Positions 53,086 through 61,172 of a stretch of DNA of 64,000 bases are shown here, piece after piece. Origin of the DNA: an uncultured Lachnospiraceae bacterium (lineage in GTDB: Bacteria; Bacillota; Clostridia; Lachnospirales; Lachnospiraceae); the NCBI GenBank assembly GCA_902801515.1, contig CADCII010000004.1, positions 1-64,000 on the forward strand, given 5' to 3'. The notes under the pieces were generated by a model that saw nothing but the letters and a program-made list of their open reading frames with translations, was not told where the DNA came from and did no database searches. The position numbers were made by a program, and so were the translations under genes. Within the stretch, counting starts at the first letter, position 1. Each line of letters starts with the position of its first letter.

Positions 53086-54245
53086 TACTCCGCGTTCTCA
53101 CCACTCTGCGTCTCCTCCTGCGGGGGCGCTGCTTTGTCCGCTTCTTCCTGAAGCTGTGCGACGACTTCGTCATCGATAACTCCGTCCGCCGGCTCATATC
53201 CGTACAGCTTCTGGAAACGTTTTACCATGATGATCGTTCTCTCTCCGCAGTATCCGTCAACTTCTCCGACAGGAAGCTGCAGCTTATTCAGGCAGTCCTG
53301 GACCTTCTTCGTGGTCTCTTCAGATACCTCACCGTTCTTCAGATCATCCAGAGAGTCCAGTTCTTCAGCCTTCTCCAGCATGTCAGAAACATCGGCGAAC
53401 GCGATATCATAGTATTGCTTCAATTCGGCGACGGTGACAGCTCTCTTGGCATATCCGGCATCCCACAGTTCATTGTAGGCGTCAATATCCTGCTTTTCTT
53501 TCCAGGAGACATATGCATCGTACTGATTCTGCAGGCCGTTCAGATACTGTTCGCAGAGATACTGCAGATTGAGGTTGTCGACCCGGGCGTTTTTGTATCT
53601 GTCCATGAACCACCGCTCTGATTCGCAGCACTTATTGTTTGCTTCCGCGATCTCATCATTGGTCATCATGCTCAGTTCCGCTTCTGTGTAGGAGCCGGAA
53701 AGCGCAATACGGTCATTGACTGAAGCGCCGATATCTCCCAGGAAATCTTCCGCCGGAATCACCATGACACCCTCTGTCTTAGCTTCTGTCTGGGCTGTTT
53801 CAGGCTCGACCGCCTCTGTCTCAGCTTCTGTCTGGACTGTTTCCGGCTCAGCTGCCTCTGTCTGAACCGCTTCAGTCTCGATCTCTTCCGGTTCAGTCTC
53901 GATCACTTCCGGCTCAGTCTCGATCACTTCCGGCTCAGTCTCAATCACTTCCGGCTCAGTCTCGATCTCTTCCAGTTCAGTCTCAATCGCTTCCGGCTCA
54001 GTCTCAATCACTTCCGGCTCAGTCTCAATCACTTCCGGCTCAGTCTCAATCACTTCCGGCTCAGTCTCGAGAGCTTCCGACTCAGCCTCGAGAGCTTCCG
54101 ACTCAGACTCGAGAGTTTCTGTTTTAACCGCCTCTGTCTGTACGGTTTTATTCTGTGTCTCATATTTACCGCAGGATGTACAGCCTGCCGTCAGTACTAC
54201 TAAGAGCATGATCACAGTCGTACTTCTCCAGTTTGCTTTAATCAT
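53085..54245 (-). CDS. Lipoprotein with heptad EVIETEP repeats and C-terminal peptidoglycan-binding domain
   Basis: A 386-residue lipoprotein with lipobox VLTAGC (Cys22). Residues about 46-125 are tandem seven-residue units of the EVIETEP type. They are followed by a looser T/E/A/V spacer to about 160 (EAVQTEAAEPETVQTEA). Residues 165-305 form a helical, uncharacterised domain (SYTEAELSMMTNDEIAEAN, RWFMDRYKNARVDNLNLQYL). Residues about 308-366 match the PG-binding-1 fold (VQDCLNKLQLPVGEVDGYCG, then MVKRFQKLYGYEPADGVID). AAGGAG lies seven bases upstream. It is probably a membrane-anchored arm that reaches into the wall and works with the glucosaminidase it overlaps. Confidence 0.85.
   Translation of the reverse strand: MIKANWRSTTVIMLLVVLTAGCTSCGKYETQNKTVQTEAVKTETLESESEALEAESEALETEPEVIETEPEVIETEPEVIETEPEAIETELEEIETEPEVIETEPEVIETEPEVIETEPEEIETEAVQTEAAEPETVQTEAETEAVEPETAQTEAKTEGVMVIPAEDFLGDIGASVNDRIALSGSYTEAELSMMTNDEIAEANNKCCESERWFMDRYKNARVDNLNLQYLCEQYLNGLQNQYDAYVSWKEKQDIDAYNELWDAGYAKRAVTVAELKQYYDIAFADVSDMLEKAEELDSLDDLKNGEVSEETTKKVQDCLNKLQLPVGEVDGYCGERTIIMVKRFQKLYGYEPADGVIDDEVVAQLQEEADKAAPPQEETQSGENAE
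53871..54110 (-). repeat. 21-base coding tandem repeats (EVIETEP units)
   Basis: About eleven near-identical 21-base units inside the lipoprotein gene, each giving seven residues. Several neighbouring units are identical at the DNA level, which suggests recent expansion or contraction by slippage or recombination. Confidence 0.9.
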
Positions 54246-54322
54246 ATTGTTGCTCCTTCTTCCTTTTTACCAAGATTCAGCGAAGGCTATATCCCAGCGG
54301 GGGGCACCCCCTGTGAGATGTA

Positions 54323-54350
54323 ACCGGCACGTCCCAGAAGCCGTGCCGGT
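54323..54350. terminator. Hairpin after the decarboxylase-like gene
   Basis: A perfect 9-bp stem ACCGGCACG / CGTGCCGGT with a 10-base loop lies five bases after the stop at 54356. It lacks a good T run on the minus strand. A second small GC hairpin (GGGGG/CCCCC) lies near 54298-54312. Together they probably end the operon. Confidence 0.55.
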
Positions 54351-54355
54351 GTTTA

Positions 54356-55621
54356 TTATACCAGTTTATTGTAAATTGGGAAGCAGTCAAAGGTTGAGAA
54401 GTAGTCCTTCGGTTCCTGCGCCCTGCGGATCAGCTCCACACTGCCGTCTTCTTTCTTCAGAAGTTCAGCCGACCACAGCCTTCCGTTATAGTTATATCCC
54501 ATGGAAAATCCGTGGGCACCGGTGTCATGAATGACCAGGTAGTCTCCCAGATCGATCTTCGGCAGGAAACGGTCTATTGCGAACTTGTCATTGTTCTCAC
54601 ACAGAGAACCGGTAACGTCATATTTGTGGTCGCACTTTGCGTTCTCTTTCCCCAGGACCGTAATGTGGTGGTAGGCACCGTACATGGCAGGCCGCATCAG
54701 GTTGGCTGCGCAGGCATCCACGCCGATGTATTCTTTGTAGATATGCTTCTCGTTGATCGCCTTCGTCACAAGGCAGCCGTACGGGCCCATCATGAAGCGT
54801 CCCATCTCCGTAAAGATCCGGACATCATCCATCCCGTTTCTGACCAGTATACGGTCATAGGCCTCATGGACTCCCGCCCCGATCTTCGCGATATCCGCGC
54901 CGACACCATCCGGTGTGTACGGGATTCCTACGCCGCCTGACAGATTGATAAAGGAAATGTGCACTCCGCAGGTATTCTTCAGGCGCACCGCCAGCTTGAA
55001 CAGAGTGGATGCAAGCGTCGGATAATAGTCATTTCCGACTGTATTGGATACCAGGAAAGCATGAATGCCGAAGTGCTTTACACCTTTCTTCTTCATGATC
55101 TGGAACGCCTCAAAGATCTGTTCTTCCGTCATGCCGTACTTGGAATCTCCGGGGTTGTCCATGATACCGTTGGACAGTTTGTAGAAACCGCCCGGATTGA
55201 ACCTGCAGCTCATAGTCTCCGGAAGAGATCCCAGCTCTTTCTCCACGATCTCGATATGGCTGATGTCATCCAGATTGATGATGGCTCCAAGATCCGCAGC
55301 CTTGCGGTATTCCTCAACCGGCGTGTCGTTGGAGGAGAACATGATCTCTTCCCCGGTGATCCCGCATGCTTCGGACAGCATCAGTTCCGTCATGGAAGAA
55401 CAGTCACATCCGCACCCCTGCTCGTGCAGAATATTGAGCAGGAAGGGATTGGGCGTGGCCTTTACCGCAAAATACTCACGGAAACCTGGGTTCCAGGAAA
55501 ATGCGTCGTATACACGTTTCGCGTTTTCACGGATTCCTTTCTCATCATAGAGATGGAACGGAGTCGGGTATGTTTTTACGATCTCCCTGACCTCATCGAG
55601 TGTTACAAAGGTTTTTTTCAT
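54356..55621 (-). CDS. Diaminopimelate decarboxylase-like PLP enzyme
   Basis: A 421-residue fold-III PLP enzyme. The Schiff-base Lys is in YFAVKATPNPF (Lys54). CGCDCSSMTELMLSE, SGGVGIPYTPDG (phosphate-binding glycines), FTEMGRFMMGPYG and a late HDTGAHGFSMGYNYNGR follow. The family's active-site Cys motif, usually CESGD, here reads GSLCENNDKF. LysA makes lysine from meso-diaminopimelate, but this variant motif and the envelope-gene neighbours leave a related amino acid substrate open. GAGGAG lies seven bases before the ATG. Confidence 0.82.
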   Translation of the reverse strand: MKKTFVTLDEVREIVKTYPTPFHLYDEKGIRENAKRVYDAFSWNPGFREYFAVKATPNPFLLNILHEQGCGCDCSSMTELMLSEACGITGEEIMFSSNDTPVEEYRKAADLGAIINLDDISHIEIVEKELGSLPETMSCRFNPGGFYKLSNGIMDNPGDSKYGMTEEQIFEAFQIMKKKGVKHFGIHAFLVSNTVGNDYYPTLASTLFKLAVRLKNTCGVHISFINLSGGVGIPYTPDGVGADIAKIGAGVHEAYDRILVRNGMDDVRIFTEMGRFMMGPYGCLVTKAINEKHIYKEYIGVDACAANLMRPAMYGAYHHITVLGKENAKCDHKYDVTGSLCENNDKFAIDRFLPKIDLGDYLVIHDTGAHGFSMGYNYNGRLWSAELLKKEDGSVELIRRAQEPKDYFSTFDCFPIYNKLV

Positions 55622-55646
55622 AATATTGCTCCTCTATACTGCATGT

Positions 55647-57842
55647 TCACTCACTGCTCAGATGTATGCCAAAGATGTCGTCAACTCTGCTGCGTGTATC
55701 ATTCAGGTGATTATACTGAAGGATATTATAATTGTTTAAGATTTCCAATCTGTCCTTATCTTCGTCAGTGCCGGACCAGCTGTGGAATGTACCTTCCGGA
55801 TCCACATAAGCCCCTGCGGCAAGTGCCGGCACCTGCTCTCTCATCTGCATCAGGAACTTCTGGTAGGGATTCAGTTCCAGTCCCGCGTCTTCGAGCACCA
55901 TCGGGCACAGATAATTGGCGCTGATCAGATCCGCGTCCTCTCTCTTTTCTGCCCCGAAATTATTCCAGATCACATAAGGAACAAGATAATGCTTCTGCAC
56001 ATCTTCAAGCGACTCTTCCGTAGACCCTGCAGCTCCGCTGTTGTCAGATGCCGTATCGAACGACTCATTTCCGACCAGATCATCGATCACATCAGTGATA
56101 TAGTCGCCGGGCTCATGATCACCGAACATGACGATTACCGTAGGTTCGGTGACATTCTTTTCAAAGTAGCTGATCAGGTCGGTGAATGCCTGGTCAGAAT
56201 ATTTGATAAGTGTCAGATAGCGCTCCGCTGCCACAACGTCCCCTGTCTGGAGCGGCGCATCTGTCAGCATGACTTCCTCAGTGAACCCGTTGTCTGTCTC
56301 CTTGGGCGTATATCCGGAATGGTTCTGCATGGTGACAAGGAAGATAAAATCACTCTCACCCTCCGGCTTTGACTCAAAGATGTCGATGATCTTGTCAAAC
56401 GCACCTTTGTCACTGACATAATTGCGCAGTTTATCCGCTCCGCTGAAGTCATTCAGATCCAAGAATTCATCAAAGCCCATAAGCGGATAGACTCTGTCTC
56501 TCTCCCATCCGCTCCCGTTGTACGGATGCATGCCGATGGTCCTGTATCCCATTTCTTTCAGGTAAGTGGCTGTGGTCGGGATATCGGAGTGGATATACTG
56601 CTGGAACACTACACATCCCGGAGGCAGGAAAGCCATAGTATCGCTGCTCAGGCATTCATATTCCGTGTTTGCAGTATTGCCGCCCTTGACGGATACCATC
56701 AGATGTCCGGAAGTATACTCCTCCATCAGTTTCCGGAATCCGGGCATGTAATCTTCGCTGGTATTAAAGTCTCCAAGCACCGACAGGTCCGAGAAGGCTT
56801 CATTCATGATTATGATGATATTCGGATTCTGCTCTGCCGCGGAAGATGCAGCGGCTTCATAAGAGTCTTCCGCCCCCTGAGCAATCTCCTCCGCCTTCGA
56901 TGCGCTGTATCCGTCCGGCTTCTTTACATTCAGAAATGAAAGGTTGGACAGGAACGCCGGCCAGAAACCATTCTTGGTGCAGCGGACATTGGGGGTGAAC
57001 AGAGTCGTGTCGATTCCCCAGAAGGTCTTCATCTCATCGCTTTGAAGTCCGCTGACCACGAGGATCAGGGCTGCCAGCACGATCGCGCACCCGCCAAGAC
57101 GCACCGGAAGGAAGCGGAACTTCGCATTCATTTTTATCGATATCAGAATGAGGAAAACAAACCCGAAGGTGGCAAAAAGCATCTGCCACTTGACCGTATA
57201 GTCGTAATTACCTGCCACATTGCCCGCTGTTCTGACAGACAGCAGGTCCCATGGAACGATCGGGTTTCCGCGGAACTGAACCACATAGTAATTGATCACT
57301 GCAACCAGCATCAGGAGTGCGGAAGCGATGCTGTATCCGACCCTGAAACTTCCTGCCAGGAAAGCCAGGAACAGATAGAACAGATAGAACAGCAGGATGT
57401 TCAGCAGGAACATGGAGCTGAACGGTTCCGCAATCTTGTAGGAAAGAGGTGCTCCTACGTGCCAGAATCCGCGGTTATACGCCTCCACAAAAATAAAACT
57501 CAGCGGAGGGATCAGAACTGCGAATACGCCTGTATAGATCTTCGAGAAGAGTCCTCTGCCGATCTTTACATACATGAATACGCCTGCCAGAACACTCAGG
57601 ATGATGCAGATGGTTACCCTTCGCGGAGCGATCCAGTCCAAAAGATCATCCAGGCTGTACCTGACCTGCGGAGCCGGTCCCGGGAAAGACGATCCGCCCC
57701 GGATCGCCAGTACCGTAAGCAGGATCATCAATGCTGTTGTGATCAGAGATGCTGCCAGCCTGGGATAACTGACTGTCTTCCGTTTATCCCCGCCATTCTT
57801 TTCCTGACTGTCTGGCTGCAGCTGTGTCTGTGTGCTGTTCAA
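55647..57842 (-). CDS. LTA-synthase-like membrane sulfatase-fold enzyme (copy 2)
   Basis: A 731-residue protein with a cytoplasmic start, then about six membrane segments (between residues 25 and 270). The extracellular alkaline-phosphatase-fold domain (about 340-690) has NIIIIMNEAFSDLSVLG, the nucleophile region GGNTANTEYECLSSDTMAFL, TIGMHPYNGSGWERDRVYP and VIVMFGDHEPGDYI. This matches the LtaS/MdoB family more closely than copy 1 does. The start is a TTG at 57842 with AAGG six bases upstream. It lies between the rhomboid-like gene and the decarboxylase gene, all on one strand with short gaps. Confidence 0.88.
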   Translation of the reverse strand: MNSTQTQLQPDSQEKNGGDKRKTVSYPRLAASLITTALMILLTVLAIRGGSSFPGPAPQVRYSLDDLLDWIAPRRVTICIILSVLAGVFMYVKIGRGLFSKIYTGVFAVLIPPLSFIFVEAYNRGFWHVGAPLSYKIAEPFSSMFLLNILLFYLFYLFLAFLAGSFRVGYSIASALLMLVAVINYYVVQFRGNPIVPWDLLSVRTAGNVAGNYDYTVKWQMLFATFGFVFLILISIKMNAKFRFLPVRLGGCAIVLAALILVVSGLQSDEMKTFWGIDTTLFTPNVRCTKNGFWPAFLSNLSFLNVKKPDGYSASKAEEIAQGAEDSYEAAASSAAEQNPNIIIIMNEAFSDLSVLGDFNTSEDYMPGFRKLMEEYTSGHLMVSVKGGNTANTEYECLSSDTMAFLPPGCVVFQQYIHSDIPTTATYLKEMGYRTIGMHPYNGSGWERDRVYPLMGFDEFLDLNDFSGADKLRNYVSDKGAFDKIIDIFESKPEGESDFIFLVTMQNHSGYTPKETDNGFTEEVMLTDAPLQTGDVVAAERYLTLIKYSDQAFTDLISYFEKNVTEPTVIVMFGDHEPGDYITDVIDDLVGNESFDTASDNSGAAGSTEESLEDVQKHYLVPYVIWNNFGAEKREDADLISANYLCPMVLEDAGLELNPYQKFLMQMREQVPALAAGAYVDPEGTFHSWSGTDEDKDRLEILNNYNILQYNHLNDTRSRVDDIFGIHLSSE

Positions 57843-57883
57843 AAGATGCCTTCTTTCTGTGTCTTGCCGGGCATCGGGCGGAC

Positions 57884-58876
57884 TCAGTTCTGATCCGCGC
57901 CCGGTACGCCGTTCTTTATATGCTGATGAGTGAACAGATGATCCTGACAGTATTCGTGATTGCCTTCACACTTCGAGCAGTAACGAAACTCCAGTTTCTC
58001 ATCATCCAGTTCAGTTCTTCCGCATATCGTACATTTGTGACGTGCTCCGTTCGGATAGATCTTCGCATAGCCTGCGCTGCGCCTGCTGGTGCTGCCTGCC
58101 TGCGTCCTGCTGCCGGGATCGGATGACGGCTTCTTAGCCTGGCTCCGGCCGCGGGTGAACACACTCGCCCCTCCCTGCTGTCCGTCCCTGCGGTAGGTGG
58201 CCTTCCTGGCCGACTGCTTCGGGCTGAATCTCCTCAGATCTCTTGTCGAGAGGAAATAGATCACAAAGTTCACGACTGACAGTGCGATCACAAGGCGCGG
58301 CGTCGCCATACCTACCTTGTAGAATGAATACGCCAGCATTACGGCTTCAAAGATCCCGAGCCAGCTCATCTTGATCGGAATGACAAAGTACAGGAGCACC
58401 TGCGCGTTTGGATAGGTAAACGCAAATGCCAGCAGGATCGATGTCTGGATATAATAGGTGGTCACAAACATCTTCATGATCTGTATATTGATCAGGGCTG
58501 CCGGAGTACCCATGGAGAGGAACACCGGATATGCCAGCATCATGCCGATATCCGTGATCAGTATCCCGCCCAGGATATAGATGTTGAAATAAAAATCCCC
58601 CCAGGTATTTGCCAGAGTCCTTGCGATCCAGTAGTAGAAAAACAGCATGATGACTGTAAAGATCGTAAGCTCTGAAGGCGGCATCAGCACCCATGACAGC
58701 AGACGCCAGACCTGCCCCCTGCAGATGAGTACAGGATCAAAACAGATCATATTCAGTGTATTCGGCGCAAGCATGCTCAATGTATATCCGACCACCTGAA
58801 AAGCGATCATGATCACAGGGAGCTCGCGGATCGCATAGCGCCCGAAACGGCGCTCCATCTTACTGAGAAATTTCAT
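57884..58876 (-). CDS. Rhomboid-fold membrane protein with C-terminal zinc-binding domain
   Basis: A 330-residue protein with about six hydrophobic segments (15-210). ICRGQVWRLLSWVLMPPS resembles the WRLLT region of rhomboids, but the catalytic GxSG serine and the last-helix histidine are not seen. It looks like an inactive rhomboid/derlin-type protein. A basic, Ser/Gly-rich linker (about 220-275) leads to a Cys/His cluster: CTICG, YCSKC, HEYC, HLFTHQH, enough ligands for two zinc ions. The zinc domain is predicted to be cytoplasmic. It opens the operon with the LTA-synthase-like gene. The function is unknown. Confidence 0.75.
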   Translation of the reverse strand: MKFLSKMERRFGRYAIRELPVIMIAFQVVGYTLSMLAPNTLNMICFDPVLICRGQVWRLLSWVLMPPSELTIFTVIMLFFYYWIARTLANTWGDFYFNIYILGGILITDIGMMLAYPVFLSMGTPAALINIQIMKMFVTTYYIQTSILLAFAFTYPNAQVLLYFVIPIKMSWLGIFEAVMLAYSFYKVGMATPRLVIALSVVNFVIYFLSTRDLRRFSPKQSARKATYRRDGQQGGASVFTRGRSQAKKPSSDPGSRTQAGSTSRRSAGYAKIYPNGARHKCTICGRTELDDEKLEFRYCSKCEGNHEYCQDHLFTHQHIKNGVPGADQN

Positions 58877-58916
58877 GAATACTTATTTCCTTTCTTTTCA
58901 CCCTCTTAACCCGGTT

Positions 58917-58945
58917 ATTTTACACAACTATCCATGAAATGTACA
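58917..58945 (-). promoter_or_regulatory. Candidate promoter of the rhomboid-like/LTA-synthase/decarboxylase operon
   Basis: Minus-strand TGTACA (58945-58940), 17 bases, TAAAAT (58922-58917), about 40 bases before the start codon. AAAGGAAA is the probable ribosome binding site. Confidence 0.5.
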
Positions 58946-58968
58946 GAAGCGTCACTGAAAATATATCT

Positions 58969-59007
58969 TAAAAGGGAGCCGGGCAGGTCTGTCCTGCCCC
59001 GGCCCCC
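58969..59007 (-). terminator. Terminator of the polyamine operon
   Basis: On the minus strand, GGGGGCC and GGCTCCC plus an inner GGGCAGG / CCTGCCC form a long stem with one bulge and one mismatch around ACAGA. TTTTAAG follows. It lies about 34 bases after the potD stop. Confidence 0.78.
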
Positions 59008-59040
59008 TTGCCGGCTCTGATCTGTTCAGCTGTGTTCAGA

Positions 59041-60315
59041 TCAGTTTGATTTCACTTTGTCCCAGTACTTCGCGTACAGTGCGTCTCCGTCCTCGCCGAT
59101 GTAGGTGTATACCTGGCTGTTCTCCAGCATCTTGGCTGTCGGGAACGCGACTGTGGAATTCTTGATGTCCTCATCCTCGATGAGTTCTCGCGCTTCCTTG
59201 TTGGGCGTTGAGTAGGTGATATAATCGAAGTTCTTCATCGCAATATCGCCTCTGCACAGGAAGTCAAGGAACTTCTCCGCGTTTTCAACATTCTGCGCAT
59301 CTTTCGGAATGACCCAGCTGTCGATCCACACATTGGATCCTTCTTTCGGGATCACGTATTCCAGGTCCTCATTCTCACGGGCGGTGTAGATCGCTTCTCC
59401 GGAATAGATGACGCCGAGGGCTGCCTCTCCGCCTATCATCTTGTCGCGGACCTGGTCGATCACGTATGCCTGTACGAGCGGCTTCTGTTCGATCAGCTTG
59501 TCGGCGCACGCCTTAAGTTCTTCCTCGTCGACCGTATTGATGTCATAGCCGAGAAGTTTCTCCGCCACCATGAAGGCATCGCGGACAGAATCCTGCATCA
59601 GGATATTATCCTTGTATTTTTCATCCCACAGGATCTCCCAGGAATCGACAGTGTCGCCCTCTTCGATCATGCTGGTGTTGTAGAGGATGCCGACCGTGCC
59701 CCAGCAGTAAGGGATCGAATATTTATTTTCCGGATCAAATCCCTTCGACTGCTCGATGTAGGTTTCATCGATGTTTTTGTAGTTCGGGATATGGTCAAAG
59801 TTGATCGGCTGAAGCATGTCATTCGCGATCATCTTGGCGATCATATAGTCAGACGGACAGATCAGATCGTAGGATGCTGCTCCGGCGGCAACCTTCGGAT
59901 ACATGATCTCGTTGGTCTCGAACTCTTCATAGACCACTTCGATACCTGTCTCTTCCTCAAACTGGTCAAGCACGTCCGGATCGATATACTCACCCCAGTT
60001 ATAGACGACGACCTTGCCGCTTCCTTTTGCGCTCTTTCCGGCCTCTGCTGCTTCTGCTTCGGTCTGTGTTGCCGGCTCCGCTTCGGTCTGCGCCGTCATC
60101 TCTGCCTCTGTCCCTGCTGCCTGCACTTCAGTCTGCGCTGCCGCAGTTTCCGCTGCCTGGCCTTCTGTCTGTTCAGTTTTCTCTGACTGTGCAGCGGCTG
60201 TCTGCTCAGTGGTTTCCTTTGTGGTCTCCTTCGCCGTATCAACTTTCTTGATGCAGCCCGTAAGAAGGCACGGGATCAGTACAGCGACCATGACAGATGC
60301 AATGACTTTTTTCAT
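59041..60315 (-). CDS. potD: Spermidine/putrescine-binding lipoprotein PotD with acidic linker
   Basis: A 424-residue lipoprotein with lipobox CLLTGC (Cys21). Residues about 27-97 are a T/E/A/Q-rich spacer (TTKETTEQTAAAQSEKTEQT, later TAQTEAEPATQTEAEAAEAG). The binding domain begins VVVYNWGEYIDPDVLDQFEE and continues with GIEVVYEEFETNEIMYPKV, YDLICPSDYMIAKMI and YCWGTVGILYN. It delivers polyamines to PotBC. It is the last gene of the five-gene operon. Confidence 0.94.
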   Translation of the reverse strand: MKKVIASVMVAVLIPCLLTGCIKKVDTAKETTKETTEQTAAAQSEKTEQTEGQAAETAAAQTEVQAAGTEAEMTAQTEAEPATQTEAEAAEAGKSAKGSGKVVVYNWGEYIDPDVLDQFEEETGIEVVYEEFETNEIMYPKVAAGAASYDLICPSDYMIAKMIANDMLQPINFDHIPNYKNIDETYIEQSKGFDPENKYSIPYCWGTVGILYNTSMIEEGDTVDSWEILWDEKYKDNILMQDSVRDAFMVAEKLLGYDINTVDEEELKACADKLIEQKPLVQAYVIDQVRDKMIGGEAALGVIYSGEAIYTARENEDLEYVIPKEGSNVWIDSWVIPKDAQNVENAEKFLDFLCRGDIAMKNFDYITYSTPNKEARELIEDEDIKNSTVAFPTAKMLENSQVYTYIGEDGDALYAKYWDKVKSN

Positions 60316-60332
60316 ACTCTTCAGTCTCCTCT

Positions 60333-61148
60333 TTAATGTGTTGCTTTATTAACTGCGGGTTCCTTGCTTTTTCCCCTGCCGAATATCATCAGCAGGACCA
60401 GAACGCTGACAAACAGCAGCGTGGACAATGCGTACATCTCCGGCTTGATCCCTTTTCTGACCTCTGTGTAGATCTTGGTCGACAGTGTATCGAAGCCGGG
60501 GCCCTTGGTAAAATGAGTGATCACGAAGTCATCAAGTGACAGCGTGAAAGCCAGCATAAACCCGGACAGGATCCCGGACATGATATCCGGAAGCACCACC
60601 TTGCGGAAAGCAAACATCCTTGTCGCTCCCAGGTCCAGTGCGGCTTCATAGGTGCTGATATTGACCTGCCGCAGCTTGGGCATTATCGACAGCACCGTAT
60701 ATGGCAGATTAAAAGTGATATGCCCGATCAGTACTGTCCCGAATCCGAATTCCACCGCATATCCCCATCTGGACAGGAACTGTCCCAGTCCGATGAACAG
60801 CAGCATCAGCGAGATTCCCGTTACGATCTCCGCATTCAGCATGGGAATGTTGATCGTGCTCAGAATAACCGTCCGCCTTCTTCTGTTCATGGAATTGAGG
60901 CTGATGGCGGCAAGCAGTCCGAGAAGCGTGGAGATCAGCGCGGACAGCACGGCGACAAGCAGTGTGTTGTAAAGTGCCGACATGATAGCTTCATTGCGGA
61001 ACATCTCAGCATACCATTTCAGCGTCCAGCCGCCCCATTTTGCCCTGGTCCTCGAGTTATTGAAGCTGAACAGGATCAGGACCGCGATCGGCGCGTACAG
61101 CAATATGAAAATGAAACCCAGATAGATTCTGGAAAGAGCTTTTTTCAA
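60333..61148 (-). CDS. potC: Spermidine/putrescine ABC permease PotC
   Basis: A 271-residue permease with about six membrane segments. LILFSFNNSRTRAKWGG and the EAA loop YEAALDLGATRMFAFRKVVL identify PotC; SLDDFVITHFTKGPGF is a further family signature. It lies between potB and potD. Confidence 0.95.
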   Translation of the reverse strand: MKKALSRIYLGFIFILLYAPIAVLILFSFNNSRTRAKWGGWTLKWYAEMFRNEAIMSALYNTLLVAVLSALISTLLGLLAAISLNSMNRRRRTVILSTINIPMLNAEIVTGISLMLLFIGLGQFLSRWGYAVEFGFGTVLIGHITFNLPYTVLSIMPKLRQVNISTYEAALDLGATRMFAFRKVVLPDIMSGILSGFMLAFTLSLDDFVITHFTKGPGFDTLSTKIYTEVRKGIKPEMYALSTLLFVSVLVLLMIFGRGKSKEPAVNKATH

Positions 61149-61172
61149 TTCTCAACCCTCCGCAGGAGTTTC

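Noticed and set aside
53227-54110. Tandem direct repeats that could be read as a CRISPR-like or minisatellite array.
   Set aside because: The units are 21 bases with no spacers and stay in frame with the lipoprotein, so they are coding repeats.
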